Below are positions 1-13,368 of a stretch of 64,000 nucleotides of DNA, piece by piece. The notes beneath the pieces are model-generated. The model had not been told where the DNA came from and searched no databases. It saw nothing but the letters and a program-made list of their open reading frames with translations. Every line of letters begins with the position of its first letter. The first letter of the stretch is position 1. Location of the stretch: NCBI GenBank assembly GCA_051294375.1, contig CM119263.1:9087709-9151708 (forward strand). The letters run 5' to 3'. This DNA comes from Paraspadella gotoi. Taxonomy: Eukaryota > Chaetognatha. Made by a program: the position numbers and the translations under genes.

Positions 1-320
1 AATAGTCACTGTACTATCTGACCATCTATCCGTCCTTATCTGCACGCCTGCTTCGTCAATCCCTCTGACACTGTCACGCCCTGTCTTCATCCTGGATCAG
101 GTTACAGTTCTTCATGTAGCGATTTTTCCTCGTGGAGTGCTCGAAGCATCTCAGCCAGGAGAGTTTTTTTTGACTCCTCTCGGAATGAGTCGGACAGTGA
201 TCGAGGAAGGAGAACGACGACATGCCGTGAGGTATCTGAGAGCTATGCGATGCGCGTTTCAGCTTGTTGTTGTTTCACAGTTCTTACCATTTTGAAAAAT
301 GTGCGTAGGAGTAGACTTAC

Positions 321-420
321 CGCCGTGCCATAGGACACGCCCCGAGAGCTGGGCGGCAAGCGTTTAACACGGGACCCTTCTTTCGGACTCTTGTAATTCC
401 TGATTGTTCAGAGTAAAATA
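321..420 (-). other. Possible minus-strand exon in R1, first copy
   Basis: On the minus strand GGCACGGCG|GTAAGT forms a good 5' splice site at 321/320. In the second copy the matching stretch (4516-4415) opens with TATATTTACAG|TCGCTG and reads VAEHQAIDTQGNSELKGSPC in frame. The two copies do not share a frame throughout. No family is recognised; coding status is doubtful. Confidence 0.25.
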
Positions 421-610
421 TAAAACGAGTACTCACTAAAAATAAAAATAACACACCGAAGCTAAAGTCCTAGTACTAACAGGCTACAAGATTACTCAAC
501 TCTAAAGCTTCAACCCCAAATATTATATAGACTCCCTAATTATGTACGACCATTTGGTAGTCCGTTAATATTGCCTGTCTCCCACGACTAGCCTTTTTCC
601 GACAACTTAC

Positions 611-745
611 CTTTGCCTCCGTAACATACTCCAAGGTGATGTTTCCTCGGTCTGGGATCACAACGGGTCTAACGAGGACGTGCAGGAGGACGTTGAAGGC
701 GACCCTCGATTTTCGCGATGAACCGTCTGAATTCGGGGCAGCGAG
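611..745 (-). other. Possible minus-strand exon in R1 ending at GGCAAAG|GTAAGT
   Basis: GGAGGCAAAG|GTAAGTTG is a near-consensus donor at 611/610. The DNA before it is GC-rich and reads GNITLEYVTEAK up to the splice. The second copy (about 4741-4900) has NITWENVAEAK in one frame, so these residues seem to be kept despite indels. The upstream frame differs between copies. Not recognised. Confidence 0.3.
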
Positions 746-1715
746 TTGCGGGGAAATTAGTGGTAGGGGAGACCGGTTTCATCGGGTTGGCCATCTCTCG
801 CTTTCAGCGCGATACTTTGTGTCGTCGGCGCGATGTCTAACGCATGTAACCCATATGTGACTTGGTATCATGAATGGTGAAAGGTGAGCGAGGGTGAGGT
901 GCAAGAGTTTCGGCAATGACACAGGTTGATGACACTGGATGACAAACACAAACCACCAGGAAAAACGACAAAATTAACAAAGAATCAGTAGACTTATTAT
1001 AATTTGAGAGTGTCTCAATAGACTGTTCCCGGGCACCCAATCGATATGACCGCGATGCTTAGGGATAAAGAGGTAGAGGTACAAATTATCAGAGAGAATT
1101 ACTTACTTCATAAAGGGAGAATGAGAGCATGTATATATATAAATATATATGAATTGTACAATCAATATAAAAATAATCCAGTCATTTAATAATAAGCTCA
1201 TCTTGCCCCGGACTTTGGACAGGCACTTGGTGTTAGGCCTCCATCACTCTTACAAGATAATAAAGCAGTCCCTGCAAGCTTTTTCAATATATGAATTTTT
1301 TCCCACGTATTCTTTTGTACCCAAGTCGGTTTGACGTCCTATAACTTTCGACGCCTCTGCCCTCTCGATTTTTATGGGGCGAGCTGGACCAATTGCTTTC
1401 AATCTTGTTATATTTCCATATTCTGTAGAATTCAGCCGATCCAATCGTTTGTTAAGTTCAGGAGAATAAAGCATCACAAATCTACAACGAAGTGGCTCCC
1501 TCTTTTTTTGCGCCGCGTGTACGGTAATGTATATTTTACATTAATGCTGGCGGGCTAGTTCTCGTGCGGAATTAACCGTGGGACGTCGGAAAAATGCAAT
1601 CACGCCACCAGATAGTCACTAGAGACCAAACAAACAAAAGAAGTATGCCGGCTGGCACAGCGCGACGGGGGCACCGTGCGAATGAATGTGGTCACACGCG
1701 GGTCGAGTGTAAACG

Positions 1716-3420
1716 CTAGGGGAAATTGAGAGTAGCGTGTCGGCCGATACCCACAAGCACATAGACGTCTCGATCCGACGTGAGGCACTCACATTAATGT
1801 CATGCCAAAAAAGAAAAGAATGAAACAAGAAACCGGAGATAAGCAAGTATAAAGAGAGAAAGAAAAAAAAAGAGAAAATATAGCATGATAAAAGCAATGG
1901 AAAAACAAAATAAGAAAAGATAAAGAAATACGTGAATAAAAATGTGAGGTATATACTATAAGGTGTGAGATAGAAATATTAAAGATATCAGTAAAGATAA
2001 AAAATAATAAGATGCGTATAAGTGTGGTAAAGGACTCGGAGAATTAATGCAAATATGATCAAAAACATTATAAAGGATGAAGCATGAAAAAGAACTCAAG
2101 AATATTATTTATGAGTAGCAGAGATTAAAGAAAGAGAGAATAGAATCCTACGACGTTAAAGTCGATATGTGCAGAGCAATTAAAACGGCACAAGCGCAAG
2201 CCAAAAAGATCGTCTGTGATAAAGAAAAAATCACAAACACGGGCAGAATAGAAAAACTCTAACAAAAACGAAGAGAGAGAAGAGAGAGAGAGAGAGAGAG
2301 ATGGAGAGAGATGCAAAGAGAGAGAGAGAGAGAGACGAGGTGGTAATATGCGAAAGAAAGCGGGGCCGACCTAATCATTCGGGGGGTCAAAAGATCTTCT
2401 CGCCCTGCCACCCTAGGGGACAGGTNNNNNNNNNNNNNNNNNNNNNNNNNGGGGGAGAGAACGGACGGGGATTGCGTTGGGAGAGTCCCGCAAGGGCGCG
2501 AAGGGGGAGGGAAATGTGAGAAGAGCTTTGAAGAAGAGGAGGAGACCCGAAGACCGTGACAAAGACTCGTAAACAAGTTTGGTAAGGAAAGTGACAATAT
2601 CTCTGTCGTCCAGTTTTAGTCTAATTATTGATAGGAGATAGGATTTCTAACGNNNNNNNNNNNNNNNNNNNNNNNNNTCGTTGTGTTCCCACAGCGATAA
2701 ACTCGCCTCTGTTTCATTGCCCGTTTCTTTTTTGCTTTTATTCCATGAGTCGTTTTAAGGGTTTTTAGTGTTTCATGTGTTCTTCAGTTTCAGTGTTACT
2801 GTACTCGAGGCAGCTGTTAATTTTTTTTAATTGTCTAATCTGCGCAGAAATCGTTATGGGTGAAAGGATATTACTTTAAAGAAAATATTAATTATTAAAT
2901 AGAAATATTTAAAAACATCAAAAGGTAATCCAATGGGTAAACAATCCAGCTAAACATATAATATAAAATATATTAAGATAAAGAAAAAAAAGGAAATAAA
3001 AAAGAACTGAGATCAATAATTTTTTTTTACAACTCACGGCGAGATAAACTATATAAATATAAGAGCATTGTAAACCTACTGATAAAAATACTGCGCAGGC
3101 TGTCTCTATTAAAATAATAAAAAAGGACCTTTACTGACACCTTCCTTTGTTCTTCCCGCCCCCCTTTCAAGCCATGTTGCTGCCACCCCGTTCAGGTTTC
3201 CCATCTGTTTGTTTCATATCAGCGCAGTTTTGTGGCTGTCTCCCGACTCGGATTAATTTTTCCCAAGTTTTTTCCCGCCAGCTTCTTTTCTCTGCAACCT
3301 TCTTAACGATTTTTCCCTTTTATTTTCTTTAATCCGGCCCACATTTCCTGACTTTATATTACTGCTTATGGAGAAAGAATTTAACTTTCTACCCATTACT
3401 TGAACTGGTCGATAATTTAA
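1716..3420. other. No recognised gene; purine tract and two 25-N gaps
   Basis: A-rich, purine-rich DNA with a (GA)n block at about 2271-2336 and gaps at 2426-2450 and 2653-2677. Open frames here are low-complexity and overlap the repeats. Confidence 0.6.
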
Positions 3421-3754
3421 TTAGAACAATTGTACTTAGAAGTTAACACCCGGAAGACGTTATTCGTCAAGGCTAATGCAATATAAAAATTATCTATCTC
3501 ATTCTCATTATAAGCGCTATCGTTTGCCCCTGACTTTGGACACGGCTTTGGTGGTTTAAAGGACTCCATCACCGCTGAATAAGATAATGACATAAGCAGG
3601 TATCCCCTGCATAGCTTTTCAATCAAGACTCTCTCACAGTCTTGTTTATTGCGCTCCAAGGTACCTGTGGCTTCCCTATCTAATTGAACGTGGTGTACTG
3701 AATGTGAAAGTGAGTTCTAATTCAATCAACCTTGTACTTGTGTTAGTAAATATT

Positions 3755-4042
3755 CTATGTGATGGTAAAAACAAAAGGTATGATATAATATTTCAAGGCC
3801 AATAACTTTTCCTTACGGGTAAAGAAAGACGGTGAAGGCGACGGTCGTGTCGTGAGGAGAATGAGGGATGAAGGCAAAGATTGTGACGAAGGGCTCAAGA
3901 ATGCCCTACGTCCTCCAGTCTGAACATAGACGCGTTCGATGAACGACGCCTTGTGGATCGCGTAGATGAGCCACTTGGCGAGGGTGTGCGAAGCTGTGGC
4001 GTGGAGGAATGTGGACAATAAACTCTTACTCTGCCCGCGCAA
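3755..4042 (-). other. Open stretch of uncertain coding status
   Basis: A moderately GC-rich stretch with a continuous minus-strand frame of up to 95 residues, including HTLAKWLIYAIHKASF. A second frame reads FVTIFAFIPHSPHDTTVAF over the lower half, which would suit a single-base error inside a true exon. No family recognised and no clear splice pair. Confidence 0.22.
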
Positions 4043-4079
4043 AAAAGATGATGCGGGGGCTGGAACTTTATCCCATAAC

Positions 4080-5690
4080 TAAAAAACTATACTATCTGGC
4101 CATCTATGACCGCTCATCTTATCTGCAGGCCTGCATTCAATCCCCTTCTTTAGCCTTGCGCCTTGCTGTCAATCGCTGACGGTAATTGTTTCTTGCATGT
4201 AGACGTTTTTTCTCCTCGTGGAGACATCGAATCAGCAGAGTTGTGTGTTTCCTTGACGTCCTGTCTCGGAATGACCGGAGTGGATCGAGGAGGAGAGACG
4301 GAGTCGGAATTCGTGAGGTGTATCTGAGTATCTAGGGAGGGTTTTCAGCATTGTTTGTTGTTGACAAGTTCTGTACAATTTTTGGGGAGAGAGGGAGAGA
4401 AGACTGTAATAACCGCGGTGCCATTGAGACACGCCCCGAGGAGTACGGGTGCAAGGTACACGGGGACCCCTTTAGTTCGGAGTTTCCTTGAGTATCGATA
4501 GCCTGATGTTCAGCGACTGTAAATATAAACACGGAGAATACAAAAAAAAAACACACCCGAAGCTAAAGCTTACGTAACAGCTATGAAGTTACCTAGGATA
4601 AGTCTTAGGAAGCTTAAAAACCCTCAAATAATATGTTGACCCCTAAGTTATGTTCGTACACTTTACGATACATCATTCACCACGAACTGCCCTTTTCCCA
4701 GAGGCAGCCACATCACCATTTTTTGCCTCGGCTACATTCTCCCAGGTGATGTTCCGGGTCTGGGAACCGAACGGGTTAGGACGAGGAACGTCAGCAGGAG
4801 ATCGTTGAAGTGGACCCTCGATCGCGAAGTGACCGTCCTGAGGGTGCTCGGCGGCGGAGTTGCGGGAATAGGTGGAGGGAGACGGTCACGTTTGAGCGGG
4901 CCGCTGTGATTCACTGAATGGAAAGGTTGAGCGAGGTTGGTCAAGATTTGCCAATGACAAGGTGAGGACGAAAACAAAGAAAGGAAGAACGAACGAGAAT
5001 AACAAAAATCAAGATTTAAAGTTGAGAGAGAAAAGAGAGAGTAAAAAAGATATTGACAGTTATAGAGGGAAAAATGAGAGAGAATATATATAGTAAAATA
5101 TAATATGAAATTGGGTACAACCAATATAAGGAGAAATGTTATCCAATGGTAGTCATGTAATAAAATAAGCCATCTTGCCTGGACTTTGGACAGGCACTGG
5201 GTTGTTTAAGGCCTCCAATCAGCTCTTGACAAGATAATTACACGATAGGCAGTGTCGCCTGCAAGCTTTCAAATATACATAATTTTCTTGTTTACCCTCG
5301 ATTTTTTGTACCAATACGATTTTGACGTCCCTATAAATCTTTCGAACGCTCTGCTAGATTTTATTGGGACTTGTGGACCATTGCTTCATCTGTGTTTATA
5401 TTTCTATATCTTAGTAGAATTTTCAAGGCCCGATGCCAATACGGTTTTGTTAATGGAAATAAGTGGCTTCTTTTTTTTGGCCGCCGCAGTGTATATATAT
5501 ATTTATTTAATGGCGGTGGCCGGCGTAATTCTGCAGGTTGCGAATAACCGTGGAACGTCGGAAAAATGTAATCAACGACGACAACAGAATAGAAGACCAA
5601 AAAAAAAAAAAAGTAGAGGCGCACGCGACGGACGGGTGCATCGTGGCGAAAATGAAATGTTGGCACACCGGCGGGTTCCGTGGTTAAACC
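4080..5690 (+). repeat. Noisy direct repeat R1, second copy
   Basis: Partner of 1-1715. A short third fragment of the same unit (GACTTTGGACACGGC and following, about 3510-3640) lies between them. It ends in a G-run at about 5693-5706. Confidence 0.7.
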
Positions 5691-7532
5691 GTGGGGGGGG
5701 GGGGGGAGGGAAGAAAAAAGAACGAGAGGCGCGGCCGGCCACGACAAGGCGAGCGGAGAGTGACGTGAGCTGTGACAGTAAATTAAATCCATCTCCGTGA
5801 AACGATTGTACTGGAATGTCTTTAGGTTTAGTCTCATTTCCTGGTCTTTTTCTAAGCCGAATAATATAAGTTTTTGTGTAAATTTATGGCTCATAATTCT
5901 GACCCTCCCAGAAAATTTACTTTAAAAGAAAAGAGGCAAGACACGATAAAGTAAAAACTGGCATTTTACCCGAGTCACCGGTCACCGCGTAAAGCATAAC
6001 TCCGTGAGCAAATCACCGTTCTTAACCGCTAGTCTTGACTGGTTGGGCGCCCAAAAAACTTTGAACGCCTGCCGCGGCGCTAATCGAAATTTTTAGAGGC
6101 CGAATCGCGGAAGAGGGAAAAAGTGTTACAGTCTCCTCTTTGGTGTCCAGCAGAGTGGTGATGGCGGTATGATGCGAGTGGAAGAAAGGAGAGTATCCAG
6201 AAGTTGATAGATAGATTGGACCATTTCATACTTCTCCCTCAATTCCGAAAGAATGCCTCACTCGTTCATCCCTTCAGTATCGGTTCTCTGTCTCTGCCTC
6301 CATCCATCCCGTCTCTCGGTCCGTCCCGGATATGCCAGTACTAGTCAGTCACATTCACAATCCGAGCGTCGCATCTGGCTTCAGGAGTACGTCTACCTCT
6401 CTAGGCATGAGACGATCTCTCTACGTGGATGCAGGTGGCTTCCCGGGGGTCTCGAAACGGGCGTTTGAGCGATCTTCGAGTGGGGAAGATTAAATGATTT
6501 CCTGAGTGGGTGATGTACTCCCTTTTCTCATCGACGCTAGCGCAGTTGCAGTAGCATCTCCCACATGTGGGACGCAAAAGAGAGTGTAACACTTTTTCCC
6601 CGTCTCCCGCATGTCGATGCTGATTATCGAATAGCAGACGACGGAAGCCGTCATAAAGTCATTGTGGGTGCATAGGACTGGGTGGGCTAAGAGGCGGTTT
6701 AAGAGCCAGTGGTGAGGCGCTGACTAGACACGTGTGGCTAGCCATGGACTAGAATATCTTTCGGGCGAGTCATGCTAGGCGAGTTTAGTGCGACGGTGAC
6801 CGGGACTCCGGGTAATGGGGGGGTCGGAGTTAAAACAACAAATCAGAGAAGAAGATTTCGGAGGTGGAGGGATTAAGGGGACGACGAGATCTTCGAGGCG
6901 AAACTAGAAAAACATCGATTTGACCCGAAATTCGTTGGGAGGTTGAGTCCGTGAAAAAGACGGTACAGAGTTCGACGCTGGCGGGGAATCGAATTTTGGG
7001 TTCGGTCGTCAGCGATGCCCGGAGGGAGAAAGAAGAGGATTGAATGCAAAGTTGTAAAAACATTCAGATAAAAGTTTGTATAGTTTTTTTTTCTTTTGAT
7101 AAGTTGGTTGTGTGGGTATTTTTACCGCGAATATTTTGTCCTCTCTCAATATTTCCTCCATAGCTTTTCATTTCCTTTCTGACTTGCGTTTTTGTTTTTT
7201 GTCTTTTGTCTTTTGTCTTTTGTCTTTTCTTTGATAACGTTGGTTGTCGATGGGTAATTCTTACCGCGAATATTATTTTGTCCTCTCTCAATATTTTCCT
7301 CCATAGCTTTTCATTTGCCTTTCTGACTTGCGCTTTTGTTTTTTGTTCTTTTGTCTTTTGTCCTTTTGTCTTTCTTGTCTTTTGTCTTTTGTCTTTTGTC
7401 TTTCTTTCTTGCTTTCTTCTTTCTTTCTTTCTTTTTCTTCTTTCTTTCTTTCTTCTTTCNNNNNNNNNNNNNNNNNNNNNNNNNNNNNNNNNNNNNNNNN
7501 NNNNNNNNNNNNNNNNNNNNNNNNNNNNNNTT

Positions 7533-7563
<31 letters not shown>

Positions 7564-8929
7564 ATCTATTAATTCTTTCTTGATCTTACTTATTTCTTTT
7601 TATCTTTCCTTTCTTTCTCTCTTTCATTCATTTAAATTCTTTGTCGCACCTGACTCTCTTATTTTTTCTCCCCCCCCCGAAGTAGGTCACCGTTTCGCTC
7701 TTATGGACTTACCTCCTAACGAATCCCCAAATGAGAAACCTTCCCAAACTTACTTTGCGGTGTTTATGGAGTTCGTTCGTTTCCTAGATGGATGAGGTAA
7801 GGAAGCAGGCATGACAACACCCGGTTCACTAATGGACGCCGAAAAGGTAGACGTACTAATTTGAAAAAGACGTTTTTCTGAACTTATCCAAGTAATTAAA
7901 AAAATATAATTAAGAATAATATATAATTACATATACGACGTTAGAAAATGGTACCTCTTTAAAAATTGAAATGTTTTGAAAACCTTAAAGGTGGGAGGAT
8001 TAGACGTGAATGACGGCAACCTGTTAAGGGGAGGGTGGACGACTCGGTTTTGACAGCGCGAGAAAAAGTGGGAAGAAGAATTCAAAATCAATTTGGGAAC
8101 ATTTGTTTGACCTACTTGATTGAAATGGCGCAGAGAAAAGGGGAAGAAAAGTTCCTTTTTATTGTTTGTTCCGCAGTTTTTACCGTTTCTTTTTTTCTTT
8201 CTTTCTTTTTTTTTCTTTTGAAAAACGGATTTAATTTCCTTTTGGCGAAGTTATAAAGTTTGTTAACTCAAGTTTGTTAACTCATATTGAATTTAATAAA
8301 CTTTACTTTAAAAAAGCTTTCACAACGTTCATGAACGCAATAATAAATGTGAAAAAAGAATAAAGTTTAAATTCTTGATTTATAAAATTAATATTGAATA
8401 AAAAAAATTGCTCAATATTTATAAAGGAAATGGTTAATGTGCATAAAGTTTAAATTTTTGATTTATAAATTTAAAAATAGATAATAAAATCTAATGATAT
8501 TTGGAGATATTTTTATTTCATTTTAAAGTTTGAAAAACGAGACTTGCCCGAACTCGCCTGTTTTCATTTCATATCTCATCAACAAAGACCAGGGAGCTTA
8601 ACGATGTAGCGAGGATAACCAAGTACAAGATAACAAAGAACAACCAACAAAAAAATTTACATTTTAGTTCATGTAGTTTGATTTAGAAACGAACATAAAT
8701 ATAGTTTCATAGTAGACGAATGAATAACTCACCAACGGACGGATGGAAGAAGAACAAATCAGATGCGCCAATTTGAGGATTGAGCCTCTCAAAAAAATAC
8801 GCCACCGATTCTGGTACCAAAGTTTATCAAAACAAAAAAACCAGAAACTGAAACCAAACAAGAAAAAAGGGATATAGGAAATATTTTGAAAGTAATGTAA
8901 TCTGATTTTCTGAACTAACAACGCGAAAC
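5691..8929. other. No recognised gene; CTTT tract with 71-N gap
   Basis: 5.7-7.06 kb is mixed DNA without a convincing exon. 7190-7400 is a TTTTGTC-rich array, followed by (CTTT)n at 7400-7563 split by the gap 7460-7530. 7.6-8.9 kb is AT-rich. Two related TTACCGCGAATATT stretches (7121 and 7261) show a duplication of about 140 bp. Confidence 0.6.
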
Positions 8930-8964
8930 TATAGAGGACAGAGAGAAGTTGAGTAACATTCTGA

Positions 8965-9366
8965 CCATCAGATCTTTGTCTAATCCTCCGAAGATGTTGC
9001 CAAGTTGGTGTATGACAAGTTGTTTCTCGCTGAAACCTTCTTGGGATATATCAGATCACATGTCTGCCAATGCAGTCGTCCCAGTTGTAAAGCCCTAGGA
9101 AATTTATTTAGTACTTAGATTGACTTTGGCATGGAAAGAACGATCATCGTTCATTGGCAATTTTCCTTCTTTAGTCTAAGAGAAAATTCAACACTCAACA
9201 ACTCAGCAACATCCTGTTCGCCCTATAATGCAGTCCGCCTCGGCATGAGGCCAACGATGACCAGCGGGCAAATCATTACAATCTCCCGAAGACAATCAGT
9301 CAGCTGAACTAACCCGTTTTCTTCGCACTCCTGTCTGAAAGAAGAGAGAGAGAGAGAAGAGAGAAA

Positions 9367-9445
<79 letters not shown>

Positions 9446-9824
9446 TTACTTAAATTTCATTGCGTTTTTGGAGAATGCGAGTCTTGTTTATAAACAAACA
9501 CGTTTTTCATTCAATTCCTTTATGTTTGTGGTTGTAAACTGGAGTACGTCCCAATTCTGGGTGCGGGTAAGTTCTGTTTTCCCACGCAACCTTACAACAC
9601 GTTTATGTAGCAATAGGACCGAACATCCTTCCTGAGCGTTTCGAGGAAGAGTTTCGCATTCATCTCGGCAAACGCTCAGTTCGTCCGCAAGCTGAGGATC
9701 AAAATTGTCAAAGCGTTAAAATCGTTTTTGTTAATAAATAAATTAAATATTGATTAATGATCAATATGTACCGGCGCGAGAGCCGCCAAAAAGAAATCCC
9801 AAAAATAACAACAAAAGCCTTCAT
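8965..9824 (-). CDS. Twin-CX3C secreted protein, inverted copy P1 (first four exons)
   Basis: On the minus strand: signal exon 9824-9772, first module 9691-9610, A module 9334-9223 and B module 9095-8965. It is the left half of an inverted repeat whose right half is copy P2. Indels break the modules. The copy ends inside the B-type intron near 8940, beyond which the DNA no longer matches. Confidence 0.5.
9344..9441 (+). repeat. (GA)n microsatellite
   Basis: Interrupted GA repeat in the intron between first and A modules of the inverted twin-CX3C copy. Its complement, (CT)n, appears at the same intron position in the other copies (13800, 15610, 20022). Confidence 0.9.
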
Positions 9825-10862
9825 TTTCAACGAAATCGCGTTTCTGTTTCCCAATGAAAAATCAGTGAAAAAGGAGTAAACAACTTTACCTTTTATTGGA
9901 GGATTAATCTGAAAAACACTTTGAGGCAGAATCTGAATACAATGTTTTACTTCGATTTTTGAAATAAAAGGACCATTTGTAGAAACTACATCAACAATCT
10001 ATTATTTAAGAACCCGCCAAATTCGAGATACTTTTATCGAAGAGAAGATTATATTCGCAATCAAAACCACCTTATGTTAATGAATTAATAGACCCATCAA
10101 TCGGCCGTACTTGGAAAAATCGACTTACTTCCTCAGCTGAGCGTAAGAGCTTTAAACGTAATAAACATTCTAACTCAGTTTTCTTATTACATACTAAGAT
10201 ATTTAGCAACGAAATTCGAAAATTTTTTTTGCTACGATTTTACTGTACCTCCAAATCACGGAGATCAGTGGCAATTTCCTCACACATATGGTTTTCTATT
10301 TTCTACACAAAATTATTATTTGCTAAAATGAAAATTTTATCAGCGTCGACTTCGGTTTTTTGTCAAACGAACCTGAAAAGAAAAATAAATTTAGCTGAGA
10401 TTTTAAGTTTCCAAACACCTCATTTTACCCCAGATTTAGAAATTTCCTTAACATTAACTTTTTATAAACATTATTAACATTTCTCTCAAACCTATATAGT
10501 ATACTAAGTTTCCAAGCCTCCTGCTTCAATCGATTCTTATTTTCCCGGTTAAGCCTTTACATTTCTGTTTTTTTTTCATTTATTTTTTTTGTACCGAAAA
10601 TTTTCTTTTCACGCCCACCCACCTTTTTTCTTCATAACGTTTTCACCCCACCTTCTTTTTTTTTTATCTTTAAGGGTAAAGGCTTTACCTTTTCGGTCGA
10701 GCATGCCACTCCGGGGTCAGTCTTCTTTAATTTTTTTTTTTCTTCGGTGGTCTGATCCGCGAGAATCCCCTTAAGCGCTAATATTCTCGAAGCCCGAGGA
10801 GAGAATAAAGAGAAGAAAAAGGAGAAAGGAAATGATTGAGAGAGCGAGAGAGGAGAGAGAGA

Positions 10863-10920
<58 letters not shown>

Positions 10921-11054
10921 GAGAGAGAGACAGAGAGAGAAAGAGGGAAATAATTCGGTGATCCCAGTTCCCCAACTCGTCACGTTGAGAACGAGGTGAG
11001 TCTCCGCGAGAGATCTCGTCTCGAGAGGGTAAGGATTCCTGGAGGAGTAAGGCT

Positions 11055-11076
11055 CGCCGAGGACGAATCCTCGGCG
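11055..11076 (+). other. Perfect 9-bp hairpin with CGAA loop
   Basis: CGCCGAGGA, loop CGAA, TCCTCGGCG. It lies in a GC-rich block (about 10980-11110) with several GGTAAG- or GGTGAG-like motifs. A degraded copy is at about 12076-12098 in the other arm. No gene was recognised in the block. Confidence 0.5.
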
Positions 11077-12210
11077 AAGGGTAAGTCCCTCGCGGATAAA
11101 GCGCCCTCAATCTCCTTCGCTTAACCCATGAATTTTCTTTGTGGCTCAAGACTTGACGTGAATAGATTCTTTTAAGTCAGTTTTTAGAGTTAGAAATAGA
11201 AGATATTTTGAAAAGAAAACGCAATTTAAAGTTTGTTCTTTCTTTATACAACGGACGACGTTTTCCCATGACGATTTAGCATTCGATAACAACAACGAAT
11301 GATAAACATCCAACATAGCTCCATTTAGTTTAGTTTGGCAGAAGCACGTGGTTTTAAGGAGGAAAATTCAGTTTTTGGCAAAACCTCCCCACTAGCACAA
11401 TTTCTTTCATTTCTCTTCTACAACATCTCACTATTTCGCATCGCTCTCGTCATCCGCCCACATCTGCTTCATCCACCAAAAAACTGCCCTTTATCTTCCA
11501 TCTCCAACTTTTGAGTCGCAGTCGTCCTCTCCGATCATAATCCCCATCATTATTTTCTTATGACAGGTGAATGGATGACGCTGACGACGACGACGACGAA
11601 TCACCGTCTGGACTCGCCGCAGTTCCTTTTGTTTGTTTTGGTGGCATCAAAGGCGGCGTGATGGCGATTTTAGGCCCAGGAGGATTATTTTCATTATTAT
11701 TTTTCCTTGATCCCGCCTCCTTATTTTCTNNNNNNNNNNNNNNNNNNNNNNNNNATGGTGTAGTGGGGAGGTTTGCCAAAAACTAATTTTCCTCTTAAAA
11801 GTTAAAACCACGTGCTTCTGCCAAACTAAACTAAATGTAGCTATGTTGGATGTTTATCATTCGTTGTTTGTTATCGAATGCTAAATCGTCATAAACGTCG
11901 TCCGTTGTATAAAGAAAGAACTTACTTTAAAATTGCTTTTCTTTCAAAATATCTTTATTTCTATCTAAAAACTCGCTTAAAAGAATCTATTCACGTCAGA
12001 GTCTTGAGCCACAAAGAAAATTCATGGGTTAAGCGAAGGAGATTGAGGGCGCTTTATCCGCGAGGGACTTACCTTTCGCGAGGATTCGTCCTCGGCGAGC
12101 CTTACCCTCCAGGAATCCTTACCCTCTCGAGACGAATCTCTCGGGAGACTCACCTCGTTCTCAACGTGACGAGTTGGGGAACTGGGGATCAACCGAATTA
12201 TTTCCTCTTT

Positions 12211-12342
<132 letters not shown>

Positions 12343-12659
12343 CATTTCCTTTCTCCCTTTTTCTTCTCTTTATTCTCTCCTCGGGCTTCGAGAATATTTA
12401 GCGCTTAAGGGGATTCTCGGGATCAGACCACCGAAGAAAAAAAAAATTAAGGAAGACTGACCCCGGAGTGGATGTCGACGAAAAGGTAAAGCCTTTCCCC
12501 TTAAGATAAAAAAAAGAAGGTGGGGTGAAAACGTTATGAAGAAAAAGGTGGGTGGGCGTGAAAAGAAAATTGTTTCGGTACAAAAAAAAAAAATAAATGA
12601 AAAAAACAGAAATGGTAAAGGTTAAGCCGGGAAAATAAGAATCGATTGAAGCGGAGGCT

Positions 12660-12690
12660 TGGAACTTAGTATACTATATAGGTTTGAGAG
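12660..12690 (+). promoter_or_regulatory. Candidate TATA element upstream of the twin-CX3C gene
   Basis: TAGTATACTATATAGGTTTG lies about 700 bp before the signal-peptide ATG and is kept in all three upstream copies (also about 18908 and, inverted, 10492). Conservation across copies may only reflect duplication. A 5' UTR exon would be needed to reach the coding start. Confidence 0.25.
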
Positions 12691-13368
12691 AAAAGTGTTA
12701 AATAATGTTTATAAAATAGTTAATGTAAGGGATTTCTAAAGCTGGGGTAAATATGATGTGTTGAAAATTTAAAATCTCCAGTAATTTATTTTTCTTTTCG
12801 GTTCGTTGACAAAAACCGAAGTCGACGCTGATAAATTTTCATTTTAGCAATAATAAATTTTGTGAGAAAATCCAGGTGTTAGGTGTTCAAGGAAATTGCC
12901 ACTGGATCTCGTGATTTGGATACATGTAAAATTCGAGCAACAAAAAGTTTCGAATTTCGTTGGCTAAATATTTATAGTATGTAATAGTAGAATACTGAGG
13001 TAGAATGTTTGATTAGTTAAGCTCTTTACCTCAGCTAGAGGAGTAAGTCGTGTTTCCATAAGTACGGCGAATTGATGGGTCTATTAATTCATTAACATAA
13101 AGGTGGATTTTTGATTGCGATATAGATTTTCTCTCTTGAAAAAGTATCTCGAATTTTGGGTTCTTAATATAATAAACAATATGGATTGTGAAGTTTTCTA
13201 TCAAATGGTACCTTTTATATTCCGAAAAAAGTCGAAGTTAAACCATTGTATCCAGATTTCCGTCTTATAGTGTTTTTCCAGAATTAATCCTGCCCAATAA
13301 AAGTAGGTATTTGTTACTCCTTGACTGATTTTTCTGTCATTGGGAAACAGAAACCGGATTTCGTGAAA

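Larger units (their letters stand above)
1..1715 (+). repeat. Noisy direct repeat R1, first copy
   Basis: Aligns with 4080-5690 through many short anchors: CTATCTG.CCATCTAT at the start, GACTTTGGACAGGCACT at 1210 and 5181, and GGAACGTCGGAAAAATG-like text near 1582 and 5549. Differences include substitutions as well as indels, so this may be an old duplication plus read errors. No recognisable gene. Confidence 0.72.
8930..11395 (-). repeat. Left arm of a 2.5-kb inverted repeat (twin-CX3C locus)
   Basis: Reverse complement of about 11757-14260. Matching landmarks include GCAGAAGCACGTGG at 11339 with its complement near 11805, TCTTTGTCTAATCCTCC near 8971 with its complement near 14220, and TGTACC plus the signal exon in both arms. 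Upstream of the gene the arm contains a (GA)n tract (10838-10935) and a GC-rich hairpin (11055-11076). Confidence 0.85.
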
